The position numbers and the translations under genes were made by a program. The notes below the pieces were generated by a model. It did not search any database. It was given only the letters and a program-made list of their open reading frames with translations, and had not been told where the DNA came from. This document shows positions 28,119-37,239 of a stretch of DNA of 64,000 bases, one piece after another. The stretch's first letter is position 1, and every line of letters starts with the position of its first letter. Source of the DNA: Campylobacter concisus (GTDB lineage: Bacteria > Campylobacterota > Campylobacteria > Campylobacterales > Campylobacteraceae); contig NZ_CP012541.1 in assembly GCF_001298465.1 (NCBI RefSeq), positions 558,001 to 622,000 of the forward strand, read 5' to 3'.

Positions 28119-28140
28119 TTTAGCCCAAAAGAGGGCTAAA
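28119..28140. terminator. Hairpin between convergent psd side and ychF
   Basis: TTTAGCCC-AAAAGA-GGGCTAAA is a perfect 8-base stem adjoining the ychF stop at 28142. T-runs on both sides are short, so it may act weakly in both directions. Confidence 0.55.
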
Positions 28141-28141
28141 T

Positions 28142-29245
28142 TTAAACATTAAACCTAAAGTGCATAACATCACCATCTTGTACGATGTAATCTTTGCCCT
28201 CAAGCCTCATCTTACCAGCCTCTTTGGCTCCGTTTTCGCCGCCATGTGCGATATAGTCGTCGTAGCTTATCACTTCAGCTCTAATGAAGCCCCTCTCAAA
28301 GTCATTGTGAATGACGCTTGCTGCTTTCGGCGCTTTCCAGCCTTTTGTGATCGTCCAAGCTCTTACTTCAACGACGCCAGCAGTAAAATAACTTATTAAA
28401 TTTAGCTTTGCAAAAGACGTTCTTATGATCTTTTCAAGACCGCTCTCGCTCGTACCGATAGATACCAAAAACTCGTGTGCCTCTTCTTCGCTTAGACCTA
28501 TTAGCTCCTCTTCTACTTTGGCACAAAGCTTGATTACCTCATGATCTGAAGCCTTTGCGTACTCTTTTAGCGCTTTTACAAATTTATTATCTTCGCTAAG
28601 TCCCTCTTCATCGACGTTCGCACCATAAACTACCTCTTTGGCGCTTAAAAGTCTTAGTTCTCTATTTAACGCTAAAAATGCCTCACTATCTTTTTGTTCA
28701 AAGCTGCTTGCACTTTTACCTTCATTTAGGTGAGCCAAAAGTAAATTTGCTATCTCAAGTGCCTCTTTTGCACCTTTTGCATTTGCCTTCGCCTCTCTTG
28801 TGAGCTTTTCTATCTTTTTGTTTAGCTGCTCGATGTCAGCTAGTATCAGCTCGGTTTGGATGATCTCGATGTCTCTTACCGGATCGACGCTGCCCTCGAC
28901 GTGAGTAATATTTTCATCTTCAAAGCAGCGAACGATGTGTAAGATAAGCTCGGTTTCTCTGATGTTTGATAAAAATTTATTGCCAAGCCCCTCGCCTGAG
29001 CTTGCACCCTTTACAAGACCTGCGATATCGACAAATTCGATGGTTGAATACTGAATTTTATTAGGATTAACTATCTTGGCAAGCTCATTTAGGCGCTTAT
29101 CAGGCACTGGCACGATGGCTTTGTTTGGCTCGATCGTACAAAATGGATAGTTCGCACTCTCGGCATTTTGCGCCTTTGTAAGTGCGTTAAATGTCGTTGA
29201 TTTACCCACATTTGGTAGGCCTATGATTCCAACTGAAAGTCCCAT
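28142..29245 (-). CDS. ychF: Ribosome-associated ATPase YchF (Obg family)
   Basis: Universally conserved P-loop protein that binds ribosomes and prefers ATP to GTP. It is 367 residues from the ATG at 29245. G1 GLPNVGKST is near residues 8-16, G3 [10 protein letters not shown] near 67, and the noncanonical G4 NVDEE near 208. A C-terminal TGS domain holds the family ending [20 protein letters not shown] (20 residues). AAGGAG precedes the ATG, which shares one base with the pepA stop. Confidence 0.94.
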   Translation of the reverse strand: MGLSVGIIGLPNVGKSTTFNALTKAQNAESANYPFCTIEPNKAIVPVPDKRLNELAKIVNPNKIQYSTIEFVDIAGLVKGASSGEGLGNKFLSNIRETELILHIVRCFEDENITHVEGSVDPVRDIEIIQTELILADIEQLNKKIEKLTREAKANAKGAKEALEIANLLLAHLNEGKSASSFEQKDSEAFLALNRELRLLSAKEVVYGANVDEEGLSEDNKFVKALKEYAKASDHEVIKLCAKVEEELIGLSEEEAHEFLVSIGTSESGLEKIIRTSFAKLNLISYFTAGVVEVRAWTITKGWKAPKAASVIHNDFERGFIRAEVISYDDYIAHGGENGAKEAGKMRLEGKDYIVQDGDVMHFRFNV

Positions 29246-30696
29246 CAATTCTCCTTGCTAAGTGCTTGTAAAAAGTATAAATTCATCCTCACACCCGCTC
29301 CACTCGCACCTGCTTGGTTGTATCCCCAAGCCTTTTCACGGTATGCTGGGCCTGCAATGTCGAGGTGTAGCCACTTATCTTTATACTCATCTTTAATAAA
29401 TTTATCTAAAAACATGCCAGCTGTGATCGCGCCACCATATCTGCTTGAGGCGCAGTTGCTAACGTCTGCGATCTGGCTTTTAATAAGCTCGCTAAGATAA
29501 GGGTTAAAATCAAGCGTAGTCACTAGTTCGCCGCTATCTTTTATCTTATTTTTAAACTCGCTTTTTAGACTCTCACTATTGCCCATGATGCCTGTTGTGT
29601 ATTCGCCAAGTCCCACGATGCAAGCGCCAGTTAAGGTTGCCATGTCGATTAGGATATCTGGCTTAAAGTCCTGAGCGTAGCTTAGGCAGTCCGCCAACAC
29701 CAAACGTCCTTCTGCATCAGTATTTCTCACCTCTATACTAATGCCACTTCTTGAAATAAGCACGTCATCAGGCTTGTAGGCGTTGCCTCCAATCATATTT
29801 TCAGTTGCACCCAAAATGGCGTGAATTTCAAATGGTAAATTTAGCTCCGCAGCACCTTTTATGATGCCAAGAGCCGCTGCTGCACCGCTTTTGTCTGATT
29901 TCATAGTGAGCATGTAGTCAGCCGGCTTTAAGCTAAGGCCACCGCTATCATATGTTAGGCCTTTGCCGACAAAGATGATGCGTTTTTTAGACTTTTTAGG
30001 CTTGTAAGTTAGGTGAATTAGTCTTGGTTTATGCACGCTTGCGCGATTTACTGCCAAAAATGCGTTCATATTCTCTTTTGCTAGAAATTTCTCGTCATAG
30101 ACCTCGCACTTTATGCTTGCGATATTTTTGGCTAAATTTTGCGCGTCCTCGGCCATCTTTTGTGGTGTGTAAATTTCTGGAATTTCATTTACGATATCTT
30201 TTGCGAAATTTGTAGCATTTGCTATTATCTCTGCTTCTTTAAAGCCCTCATTTGCTGTCTTTAGATCGACCTTTTTGCCAGCAAATTCTTCAGTAGAAAA
30301 GATGATCTCTTTTAGGGTGTATTTTTCTTTTTTTTCTTTATACTTGTTAAATTCATAACTTCCAAGCAAAAAGCCCTCAGCTAGCACCTCAAAGCTTAGT
30401 TTTTGGCACTCTGCTACGTAAGAAGCTAGCTTTATACTCTTGATGTTTAGTGACTTTAGTGCATTATAAGCTTTAGCGGCTGCAACTCTTAGCTCGTCAA
30501 GATCAAGCTTAGAAAGTGGCACGTAAGCCCTTTTTGCCTCGCTTAGGATAAGGACGCTCTCGCCTTTGTAATTGTTAAATTTAATAGCCTCCTTATCGCC
30601 TATAAATTTATGTTTTAAGTCCTTATCTACTACGAAAATTAGTTCAATATCAGCTTTTATATCTTTTAATTTCTTATCAACTATTTGAAACTGCAT
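29245..30696 (-). CDS. pepA: Leucyl aminopeptidase (M17)
   Basis: Cytoplasmic two-metal aminopeptidase, 483 residues. The catalytic domain has VGKGLTYDSGGLSLKP near 250, then MKSDKSGAAA, and the signature NTDAEGRLVLAD near 335, which carries metal ligands. The C-terminal GGAITAGMFLDKFI and HLDIAGPA stretches are typical. In operon with dedA (overlap 20 bases) and ychF (1 base). Confidence 0.94.
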   Translation of the reverse strand: MQFQIVDKKLKDIKADIELIFVVDKDLKHKFIGDKEAIKFNNYKGESVLILSEAKRAYVPLSKLDLDELRVAAAKAYNALKSLNIKSIKLASYVAECQKLSFEVLAEGFLLGSYEFNKYKEKKEKYTLKEIIFSTEEFAGKKVDLKTANEGFKEAEIIANATNFAKDIVNEIPEIYTPQKMAEDAQNLAKNIASIKCEVYDEKFLAKENMNAFLAVNRASVHKPRLIHLTYKPKKSKKRIIFVGKGLTYDSGGLSLKPADYMLTMKSDKSGAAAALGIIKGAAELNLPFEIHAILGATENMIGGNAYKPDDVLISRSGISIEVRNTDAEGRLVLADCLSYAQDFKPDILIDMATLTGACIVGLGEYTTGIMGNSESLKSEFKNKIKDSGELVTTLDFNPYLSELIKSQIADVSNCASSRYGGAITAGMFLDKFIKDEYKDKWLHLDIAGPAYREKAWGYNQAGASGAGVRMNLYFLQALSKEN

Positions 30697-31282
30697 GTCT
30701 TCTGTCTCTCCTTTCGTTTAAAATTTTATTTTCGATGCGCTTAAATGCATATATCAAAAGCCCCATAAATATAGCAACCACTGGGATAGCGACGTACCAG
30801 TGCTCTTTTGCTTCTTGCAAAAGCACAAGTATATGCTCGCCAAGTATCCAAGCAGGTATGGTGGTGATCGCCGCCCAGCACCAAGCGCTGATTAAATTTA
30901 TAAAGGCGTACTTTTTAGCGTCATAGCCAGTAAGTCCTATGCAAAGCGGGATGATGACGCGAAAGCCATACATATAGCGTTGCAAAAAGATGATCGGCCA
31001 GCCGTATTTTTTCAGCATTATGTGCGCCACTGCAAATTTTCTCCGCTGCGTGTGAAGCCTTTTTGCGATGTATTTTTTATTATAACGGCCAAGGTAGAAG
31101 TAAATTTGATCACCCACAAAACCTCCAAGTCCAGCCACAAAGATAGCAAGAGCGATGTGCATATGTGTGGTGTGAGCGAGAATTCCAGCCATTATTAAGG
31201 CCATCTCGCCCTCCATGATACACCAGACAAAAAGTATGATGTAGCCGTACTCTTTAAGCAGCTCTATAAAAAACTCTTCCAT
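30677..31282 (-). CDS. dedA: DedA-family membrane protein
   Basis: 201 residues, four to five membrane helices. Conserved family features include the FVGDQIYFYLGRYN-type segment near 54-67 and the RYMYGFRVIIPLCIG segment near 101-115, where the arginines are key. DedA proteins are lipid flippases or transporters linked to undecaprenyl-phosphate or PE recycling. The stop lies inside pepA. Basic C-terminal tail. Confidence 0.87.
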   Translation of the reverse strand: MEEFFIELLKEYGYIILFVWCIMEGEMALIMAGILAHTTHMHIALAIFVAGLGGFVGDQIYFYLGRYNKKYIAKRLHTQRRKFAVAHIMLKKYGWPIIFLQRYMYGFRVIIPLCIGLTGYDAKKYAFINLISAWCWAAITTIPAWILGEHILVLLQEAKEHWYVAIPVVAIFMGLLIYAFKRIENKILNERRDRRHAVSNS

Positions 31283-31283
31283 T

Positions 31284-31832
31284 CTAAACCTCTAAAACGC
31301 TGTAAATTTTAGTAAGCGACTTTAGCTTTTCGCTACCTTTTAGATCGACTAGATCTATTAGAAAGCACGCCTCTACGCAGGTTGCGTTAGTTTGATTGAT
31401 AAGCTCTACTGAAGCTTTTGCAGTGCCTCCAGTGGCTATGAGATCGTCCATCAAAAGCACTCTAGCACCTGCTTTTTCTCCAAAAGCATCGATGTGAATT
31501 TGCACTTCATCGACGCCATACTCTAGGCTATATTTTTGAGAAAGCGTGATAAAAGGCAGTTTTTTTGGCTTGCGTATCGGCACAAAAGGAAGCCTTAGCC
31601 TTGCTGCAAGCGCTGCGCCAAAGATGAAGCCACGAGACTCGATACCAGCGATGTAGTCGATCTTTGCATCCTCATATCTAGCCACTAAATGATCTATCAA
31701 AAAGTTAAATGCTTCTTTGTTGTTTAGTAGTGTCGTGATGTCGCGAAAGACTATGCCAGGCTTTGGAAAGTCGTTTATGCAGCGAATAGAGTTTAGTAAA
31801 AATTCTCTTCCTTTTTGATCTAAAATTTTCAT
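31284..31832 (-). CDS. apt: Adenine phosphoribosyltransferase
   Basis: Purine salvage: adenine + PRPP to AMP. It is 182 residues. The PRPP-binding signature [16 protein letters not shown] (near 124-139) is intact and the [11 protein letters not shown] stretch near 66 fits the family. Sits 1 base before dedA on the same strand and about 20 bases after the coiled-coil protein gene. Confidence 0.93.
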   Translation of the reverse strand: MKILDQKGREFLLNSIRCINDFPKPGIVFRDITTLLNNKEAFNFLIDHLVARYEDAKIDYIAGIESRGFIFGAALAARLRLPFVPIRKPKKLPFITLSQKYSLEYGVDEVQIHIDAFGEKAGARVLLMDDLIATGGTAKASVELINQTNATCVEACFLIDLVDLKGSEKLKSLTKIYSVLEV

Positions 31833-31852
31833 AAATTTCCTTAAATTTGATG

Positions 31853-32185
31853 TTATAGTAGCGCTTCGATTTTGCCTTCAAGCTCACGGATGCGTTGTCT
31901 TAGCTTGTCGTTTTCTAAGCGGTACTGGGAATTTCTTGTGCGAAGCGAGGTCACGTCGTTTTTAGTTTTGTTTAGCTCGTCTGTTAAGATGTCGATGTTG
32001 CCTAGACTTCGTTGCAGTTGGATCTGAAATTTTCTTATGACGACCTCAGTGTCTTGGAGGTTATTTTTCATAAAATCTTTTGTCGCACGCTCTTTTTTAA
32101 GAAGCGTTTTGAAGTAAAAAACCATAACAGTTAGGTAGATCGCAGCACAAACAAGAGCGGTAAAAACGATCCACTCGCCTATCAT
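31853..32185 (-). CDS. Membrane-anchored coiled-coil protein
   Basis: 110 residues: one N-terminal membrane helix (about 5-27) followed by a long charged coiled coil with heptad-like Leu spacing (about 33-108). Predicted to be bitopic in the inner membrane with the coil in the cytoplasm. Overlaps rpiB by 4 bases (ATGA). An equivalent (Cj0926) lies between rpiB and apt in C. jejuni as I recall. No function recognised. Confidence 0.75.
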   Translation of the reverse strand: MIGEWIVFTALVCAAIYLTVMVFYFKTLLKKERATKDFMKNNLQDTEVVIRKFQIQLQRSLGNIDILTDELNKTKNDVTSLRTRNSQYRLENDKLRQRIRELEGKIEALL

Positions 32186-32625
32186 TTGCCTGCCTTATGC
32201 TCTATTTTTTTGACTCTTCTTTCGTGTCTGCCGCCTGCAAACTCAGTCTTTAAAAACGCCTCAGCCGCCGATATAGCCACACCTGCGCCAATAACCCTTG
32301 CGCCAAAAGCGATGACATTTGCGTTGTTGTGCTCTCTGGCAAGTCTAGCGGTAAATTCGTCGTGGCAAAGGGCGCACCTTACGTTTTCATGCCTGTTTGC
32401 AGCTATTGATATGCCTATGCCTGTGCCACAAACTAGCACGCCGTAGCAGTTAGGCTCAAGCTTGCTTGCTAGCAAATGCGCATAATCAGGGTAATCAACG
32501 CTATTTTTATCGTTTGTACCAAGATCAACTACTTCGTATCCAAGCCCTTTAATAGCCTCTTTTAGCTCGTTTTTTAACTCAAAACCAGCGTGATCGCTAG
32601 CCAAGAAAACTTTGTCTATCTTCAT
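32182..32625 (-). CDS. rpiB: Ribose-5-phosphate isomerase B
   Basis: Interconverts ribose-5-phosphate and ribulose-5-phosphate. It is 147 residues. The N-terminal LASDHAGFELK (residues 7-17), the catalytic cysteine region GVLVCGTGIGISIAANR near 66-82 and the downstream HNNANVIAFGAR are characteristic. The ATG at 32625 was chosen; 12 upstream in-frame codons cross the promoter. Head of the reverse block rpiB-coiled coil-apt-dedA-pepA-ychF. Confidence 0.93.
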   Translation of the reverse strand: MKIDKVFLASDHAGFELKNELKEAIKGLGYEVVDLGTNDKNSVDYPDYAHLLASKLEPNCYGVLVCGTGIGISIAANRHENVRCALCHDEFTARLAREHNNANVIAFGARVIGAGVAISAAEAFLKTEFAGGRHERRVKKIEHKAGK

Positions 32626-32650
32626 GAAAAGTCCGTTAAATTTTTTGTTG

Positions 32651-32656
32651 ATTATA
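32651..32656 (-). promoter_or_regulatory. Candidate -10 box of the rpiB operon
   Basis: TATAAT on the reverse strand 25 bases before the rpiB ATG. Confidence 0.45.
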
Positions 32657-32703
32657 GTCAAAGTTGCATTAAAATAAAATTTTACTCTCAGCCAAAATGA
32701 AGC

Positions 32704-32709
32704 TATAAT
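32704..32709 (+). promoter_or_regulatory. Candidate -10 box of the DUF4139-like gene
   Basis: TATAAT 25 bases before the GTG start at 32735, in the divergent gap with rpiB. Confidence 0.45.
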
Positions 32710-32734
32710 TTACCAAAAATTTAAAGGAGAAAAT

Positions 32735-34120
32735 GTGAAAAAAGCGCTCTTTTTAGTGGCTTCTACGCTAGCCCTTGCAAATGAAAATTTGATAGAGATC
32801 TACACAGATCAAACCATCATCACTCAAAAATTTAGTGACGCAAATAGCTCTTTTAGCGCCTTTGTGCCAGAGGGTGTGGAGAGTGAGAGCATCACTATAA
32901 ATGGGGATTGTGATGCGAATGCTAATCTAAAAAAGATCAGCGAAGAAAATAGCCCAAGTTACATAAAATGGAAGCAAGAAGTTATAAGCTTAAACAACAA
33001 ACTTGAGGCGCTAAATGCAAGAGGCAGGTTTATAGAACAAGCTTTGGTAGGAGAAGATAAAAGTAACGACGTGACAAAAAGAGCTGATGAGTTTTATAAA
33101 TTTAGCCTAGAAAATATCGAGAAAATTTCAGCTGCTAAAAGTGAGCTTGAAGCGCTTAAAGAAAATGAGCCAAAGAGCGAGATGGCTGGATTTTTGCAGC
33201 TTGATATGAAATTTACTTGCGACCCAAAAGAGGCGATGCTTTCATATATGGATGATGAGGCGCCAAAGACGCTAAATGAAATTTATGCAGATACAAAAAA
33301 CAAAAATATCTTAATAAAACAAGAAATTTTGCTCACCAACCCATTTGCCAGCGATGTTAAAAATTTAAAGCTCGCTATCTATCCGACCAGATACCAAAAG
33401 GCGCTTGCTCCAAGCAAGTTTTACCCTTGGTATGAGGAGAGCGAGGCGGAGGCTGATGGTTACGACGTTTCAAAAAATATGCTAAGAGCTGCGAAAGTCA
33501 CTGCTGAGGTCGCTGATATGCGTGTGCAAAGAGATGAAAATGAGTTTGCCAAAATTTGGAAGATAGATGGGATAAATTTAGCAAAAGGCGAGAGCAAATA
33601 TATAACTTACGACACGCAAAAAATGGATGCAAATTTTAGCGTTTTTGCTGATTTTTACGGCTCACTAAAGGCATATAACGTAGCTAGCTTTAAGCTAAAT
33701 GATGATCTAACGCCAGCTAAAACGCAGTTTTACGTTAATGGTGTGAGTGTTGGCAGTCCAAGCGAGTTTGAGATGAAAGCTAAAGATGAGCCCACTCAGC
33801 TATTTTTGGGGCAAAACGAGCTAATCGAGCTTAAAAAAGAGCGCTTAAATAAATTTAAAAAGAGCTCGCTTCTTGGCAAAGAGCGCATAAGCGAAGAGGG
33901 CTATGAGATAAGTGTCAAAAATAATTCAAGTAAAAGTGTCGATGTCACTTTGGTGGAGCGTGTGCCAGTATCTGCCGACGAGGCGGTAAAGGTCGAGATA
34001 AAGGGCTTTGATAAAAAAGATATCAGCAAAGATGGCAAGGTGGAGCTTAAATTTAGCCTTGCACCAAAAGAGGAATTTAAAAAAGAGTACTCTTATAAGA
34101 TCACAAAGCCAAAAATTTAG
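32735..34120 (+). CDS. Periplasmic DUF4139-like protein
   Basis: 461 residues with a short signal peptide (ends near LALA, residue 14). The N-terminal part resembles the DUF4140/4139 mucoidy-inhibitor pattern: a start on EIYTDQTIITQKF, a coiled-coil middle (about 75-145), then a beta-rich C-terminal half with the family-like endings FLGQNELIEL and ISVKNNSSKSVDVTLVERVP. The start is GTG with AAAGGAG upstream; the overlapping ATG two bases earlier is out of frame. Role unknown. Confidence 0.7.
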   Translation: MKKALFLVASTLALANENLIEIYTDQTIITQKFSDANSSFSAFVPEGVESESITINGDCDANANLKKISEENSPSYIKWKQEVISLNNKLEALNARGRFIEQALVGEDKSNDVTKRADEFYKFSLENIEKISAAKSELEALKENEPKSEMAGFLQLDMKFTCDPKEAMLSYMDDEAPKTLNEIYADTKNKNILIKQEILLTNPFASDVKNLKLAIYPTRYQKALAPSKFYPWYEESEAEADGYDVSKNMLRAAKVTAEVADMRVQRDENEFAKIWKIDGINLAKGESKYITYDTQKMDANFSVFADFYGSLKAYNVASFKLNDDLTPAKTQFYVNGVSVGSPSEFEMKAKDEPTQLFLGQNELIELKKERLNKFKKSSLLGKERISEEGYEISVKNNSSKSVDVTLVERVPVSADEAVKVEIKGFDKKDISKDGKVELKFSLAPKEEFKKEYSYKITKPKI

Positions 34121-34140
34121 AGCAAATTTGCTCTAAATTT
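34113..34140. terminator. 28-base perfect palindrome at the meeting point of two genes
   Basis: AAATTTAGAGCAAA followed by its exact reverse complement. It contains the forward gene's TAG and touches the reverse gene's TAA (34139-34141). It can fold in transcripts of both strands and ends in TTT, so it is probably a bidirectional terminator. Confidence 0.7.
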
Positions 34141-34798
34141 AGCCATTTATAAAGGAGCTTGCGATATCTAAAACGTATCTTGTCGGATAAAAGATAGTAT
34201 CTTTTAAAGGCGAGACGAGGATGATGATAAGGATGACAAAGCCGTATCGCGAGATGCCCTCAAGCTTTTCAGCCAGTGCGTGAAAGCCAAAATTTCTAAG
34301 CGCATACTCGAGCGCGTGAAAGCCATCAAGTGGCGGGATCGGATAGAGGTTGAAGATGGCTAGCATCAAATTTAAAAGCGCAAGCGTAAATAAAAACTGA
34401 AGTAAAATTTCAAAGGTTTCTATATTTAATAAAGCCTTTAGCACAAAAAGCGACAAGATGCCTAAGATGACGTTGTAGCAGATGCCAGCTAGACTTACGT
34501 AGATAGCTGCCTTGTAGCCGCCATTTCGCACGACTGTGTAGGTATTTACAGGCACTGGTTTTGCCCAGCCAAACATCATACCAGTGCTTAGGTAAAGTAC
34601 CAGCGGTACGACGATAGTGCCAACTGGGTCGATGTGTTTTATAGGATTTACGCTAAGCCTGCCAAGGTTTTTTGCAGTGTTGTCGCCAAATTTATAAGCG
34701 ACATATCCGTGAGCGATCTCGTGACCGACGATAGCGATTATTAAAGAGATGACGATAGTGGCGACTTTAACTATATCTATGTTATCAATGAAGCCCAT
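34139..34798 (-). CDS. M50 (site-2 protease type) membrane metalloprotease
   Basis: 219 residues with about five membrane segments. The zinc motif HEIAH is at residues 26-30, within an N-terminal helix, and the second motif NLYPIPPLDGFHALE (near 148-162) supplies the third ligand aspartate. There is no PDZ domain, so it belongs to the compact YwhC/rhomboid-sized M50 group and not to RseP. Substrate unknown. It overlaps lepB by 14 bases, which suggests joint control with signal-peptide processing. Confidence 0.87.
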   Translation of the reverse strand: MGFIDNIDIVKVATIVISLIIAIVGHEIAHGYVAYKFGDNTAKNLGRLSVNPIKHIDPVGTIVVPLVLYLSTGMMFGWAKPVPVNTYTVVRNGGYKAAIYVSLAGICYNVILGILSLFVLKALLNIETFEILLQFLFTLALLNLMLAIFNLYPIPPLDGFHALEYALRNFGFHALAEKLEGISRYGFVILIIILVSPLKDTIFYPTRYVLDIASSFING

Positions 34799-35690
34799 CT
34801 ACTTCGCCTTCTTTTAGAGCTTTGTTAGTGAAAAATTCGTCATTTTCTATCGTATCTACAAAGCGTCCGATACGCTCCCAGCGCACATTGTAGTTATTGT
34901 CCCAGCTAAAATATATAAACCAAGGCTCTCCGACTATGTCCTTGTAAGTCACGCTTCCCCAAAAACGGCTATCATTTGAGTGATCGCGGTTGTCACCTAT
35001 CATGAAGTACTCATCCTTTGGCACTTTTACGTAAAATGCGTTAAAGTTAAAATTTGGATTTTGCGGTAGTGAGCTAATGAGCGCTGGCTTCATAAAAACA
35101 CTATCTTTGTTTGTATTTAGCATGAAAATCATCTGCTCAAATAAATTTACATTTTCATCGTAGTGGATGCCGCTAAATCTATATGGCTCTTTTATGAAAA
35201 GCTTACCATCAAGCTCGGCTATATCGTTACATGAGTAGCCAAATTTACTCTCTTTACCATTTAAATTTTCACGGCAGTTTGCCTTTATAAAATCATCTCC
35301 CTCTTTTGGACGCAAATACAAGGCTTTTTCGGTAAATACTATCTCATCTTCGCTCGTAGCAAAGCAGCGTTTTACAAAGTGGGTCTTTTCATCTTTTGGA
35401 TAACGAAAGACGACTATATCGCCTCTTGCCGGACCATCACCTGTTATAAGATGTCCATTGTCATTTAGCTCGGGTAAAATTTTTACCTCAAGCCATGGAA
35501 TTCTTGGTGTTGGTATGCCATAAACAAATTTTTTTGCAAATAAAAAATCACCAACCAAAAGCGTATTTTTCATCGAACCAGACGGGATAACAAAGGCTTG
35601 AGCTATGAAAAATATAACAAAAAGTACGATGATGACCGTGCCTGTCCAGCTCGAGCAAAAGTCATAAAATTTAGTAAAAAATTTTTTCAT
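34785..35690 (-). CDS. lepB: Signal peptidase I
   Basis: Inner-membrane serine protease that removes Sec/Tat signal peptides. It is 301 residues. One N-terminal membrane helix (about 18-35) is followed by the catalytic serine in IPSGSM (Ser39), the general-base lysine in the FVKRCFA segment near residue 115, and the GDNRDHSNDSR box near 240. Two bases after folD. Confidence 0.94.
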   Translation of the reverse strand: MKKFFTKFYDFCSSWTGTVIIVLFVIFFIAQAFVIPSGSMKNTLLVGDFLFAKKFVYGIPTPRIPWLEVKILPELNDNGHLITGDGPARGDIVVFRYPKDEKTHFVKRCFATSEDEIVFTEKALYLRPKEGDDFIKANCRENLNGKESKFGYSCNDIAELDGKLFIKEPYRFSGIHYDENVNLFEQMIFMLNTNKDSVFMKPALISSLPQNPNFNFNAFYVKVPKDEYFMIGDNRDHSNDSRFWGSVTYKDIVGEPWFIYFSWDNNYNVRWERIGRFVDTIENDEFFTNKALKEGEVDGLH

Positions 35691-35692
35691 TA

Positions 35693-36553
35693 TTAGGCTC
35701 TTTTTTGGCTAGTTATCTTAGCTTGAGCTGCAAGGATGGTGTTGTTTAAAAGCATGGCTATGGTCATCGGACCAACGCCCCCAGGAACAGGCGTGATGTA
35801 TGAGCATTTTGGTGCGACCTCGTCAAAGTCCACATCGCCTACAAGCCTGCCATCATCAAGTCTATTTATGCCCACATCAACGACTACTGCGCCATCTTTT
35901 ACCATGTCAGCCTTTAAGAAAAATGGCTTACCAATGGCTGCGACGATGAGGTCGGCATTTTTGCAAATTTCTTTTAAATTTTTAGTCTTGCTGTGAGTCA
36001 CGGTAACGGTTGCTGACGCGTTTAAAAGCAAATTTGCCATAGGTTTGCCAACGATATTACTTCTACCTATAACAACCGCGTTTAGCCCAGCTACTTCTAT
36101 GTCATACTCTTTTAAAATTTCCATCACGCCAAGCGGTGTGCAAGGCACAAAGCCATCAAGGCCGCTAACAAGTTTGCCGACATTTACAGCGTGAAAGCCA
36201 TCTACGTCTTTTGCTGGATCGATCGTTGCTAAAACGGTGTTTGTATCTATATGTTTTGGAAGTGGCAACTGTACTAAAATTCCATGGATGCTATCGTCTA
36301 AATTTAGCACATTTATAAGCGCTAGAAGCTCTGCTTGGGTTGTATTTTCGCTTAGACGGTGAGCTACGCTTTTTATGCCGTATTCGTTGCAAGCTTTTTC
36401 TTTGGCTCTAACGTATGTTTGAGATGCTTTGTCTTCGCCTACTAAGATAACAGCTAGGGTTGGTTCTACGCCAAATTTTTTTAGTTCTTCAGCTCTTACT
36501 TTTACGCTTTCTTTAACCTTTAAAGATACGGCTTTGCCGTCTAAAGTTTTCAT
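35693..36553 (-). CDS. folD: Methylenetetrahydrofolate dehydrogenase/cyclohydrolase
   Basis: One-carbon metabolism: 5,10-methylene-THF to 10-formyl-THF with NADP. It is 286 residues. [18 protein letters not shown] (near 38-55) holds the catalytic Tyr and Lys, [12 protein letters not shown] is near 97, GRSNIVGKP near 163 binds the nucleotide, and [11 protein letters not shown] is near 262. Transcribed with lepB and the M50 protease gene. Confidence 0.95.
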   Translation of the reverse strand: MKTLDGKAVSLKVKESVKVRAEELKKFGVEPTLAVILVGEDKASQTYVRAKEKACNEYGIKSVAHRLSENTTQAELLALINVLNLDDSIHGILVQLPLPKHIDTNTVLATIDPAKDVDGFHAVNVGKLVSGLDGFVPCTPLGVMEILKEYDIEVAGLNAVVIGRSNIVGKPMANLLLNASATVTVTHSKTKNLKEICKNADLIVAAIGKPFFLKADMVKDGAVVVDVGINRLDDGRLVGDVDFDEVAPKCSYITPVPGGVGPMTIAMLLNNTILAAQAKITSQKRA

Positions 36554-36636
36554 ATTGGATCCTTATTTAAAAGCTTTTTTAATCACAAGGGTGGTATCAT
36601 ACCTAAAATTAAATTAAAATTTTTAAAGAGAGGTTT

Positions 36637-37239
36637 ATGCGGTCTGTTTTTTTGATTTTGCTTTTTTGTGTGGCGATTTTTGGAGCTGATTTTATCACAA
36701 AGACCGAATACGCCAAGATGCTCTACCTAAATCCACGTGGCATAGGATGCGATAAATGTCACGGCACAAAGGGCGAGGGCAGTCTAATCTCCAAATACAA
36801 ACACTTTGATAAAAAGGCAAACAAAACGGTTGACGATGAGCTTAGAGCACCAAAGATAAACGATATAGAATTTGAAAGCTTTAAAGCCGCTCTAACAAAG
36901 CCAAAAGGTGTCATGCCAAGCTACTTTTTGACAGACGAGGAGACTACGATTCTTTATGAATACATTACAAATAAGATAAATACTCCTTCAAAAGCAGCAA
37001 AAGCGCAAAATTTAACCAAGCCTGCAGTACCTGCTGTTACACAAAAACAGCCAGAACAGCCAGCCAAAGTTGCTCCTGTTGCAAAGGCTACAGAGCCAGC
37101 TAAAACTGCCCCAGCAAAACCAGCTGAGCCAGCAAAAGCTGTTACACAAGTGGCAAAAACACCAGCAAAACCAGCTACAAACCCAAAAGATAATCAAAAA
37201 ACAAATTTAAAAACACAAAATCAAAAGGATAAAAAATGA
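36637..37239 (+). CDS. Periplasmic monoheme cytochrome c with Ala/Pro/Lys-rich tail
   Basis: 200 residues. A signal peptide ends near IFGAD (residue 17). One heme site CDKCH (near 41-45) is followed by a cytochrome c fold ending with [11 protein letters not shown], where the Met could be the distal ligand. From residue about 115 the protein is a low-complexity tail of PAK/PAKP-type repeats, probably extended and spanning or binding the cell wall. It overlaps hemL by 4 bases, an appropriate neighbour because HemL feeds heme synthesis. Partner unknown. Confidence 0.8.
   Translation: MRSVFLILLFCVAIFGADFITKTEYAKMLYLNPRGIGCDKCHGTKGEGSLISKYKHFDKKANKTVDDELRAPKINDIEFESFKAALTKPKGVMPSYFLTDEETTILYEYITNKINTPSKAAKAQNLTKPAVPAVTQKQPEQPAKVAPVAKATEPAKTAPAKPAEPAKAVTQVAKTPAKPATNPKDNQKTNLKTQNQKDKK

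Noticed and set aside
36597..36603. GGTATCATACC between folD and the cytochrome gene as an operator
   Set aside because: Short, and explained by a TATGAT-type -10 of folD; no second copy seen.
37012..37197. Reverse-strand frame rich in Trp and Cys
   Set aside because: It is the complement of the PAK-repeat tail of the cytochrome, with low-complexity codons and no ribosome site.
36637..37239. Repeat tail as a phase-variable homopolymer or tandem-repeat tract
   Set aside because: The PAK-type repeats are encoded by varied codons and show no homopolymer or exact tandem DNA repeat able to slip easily.
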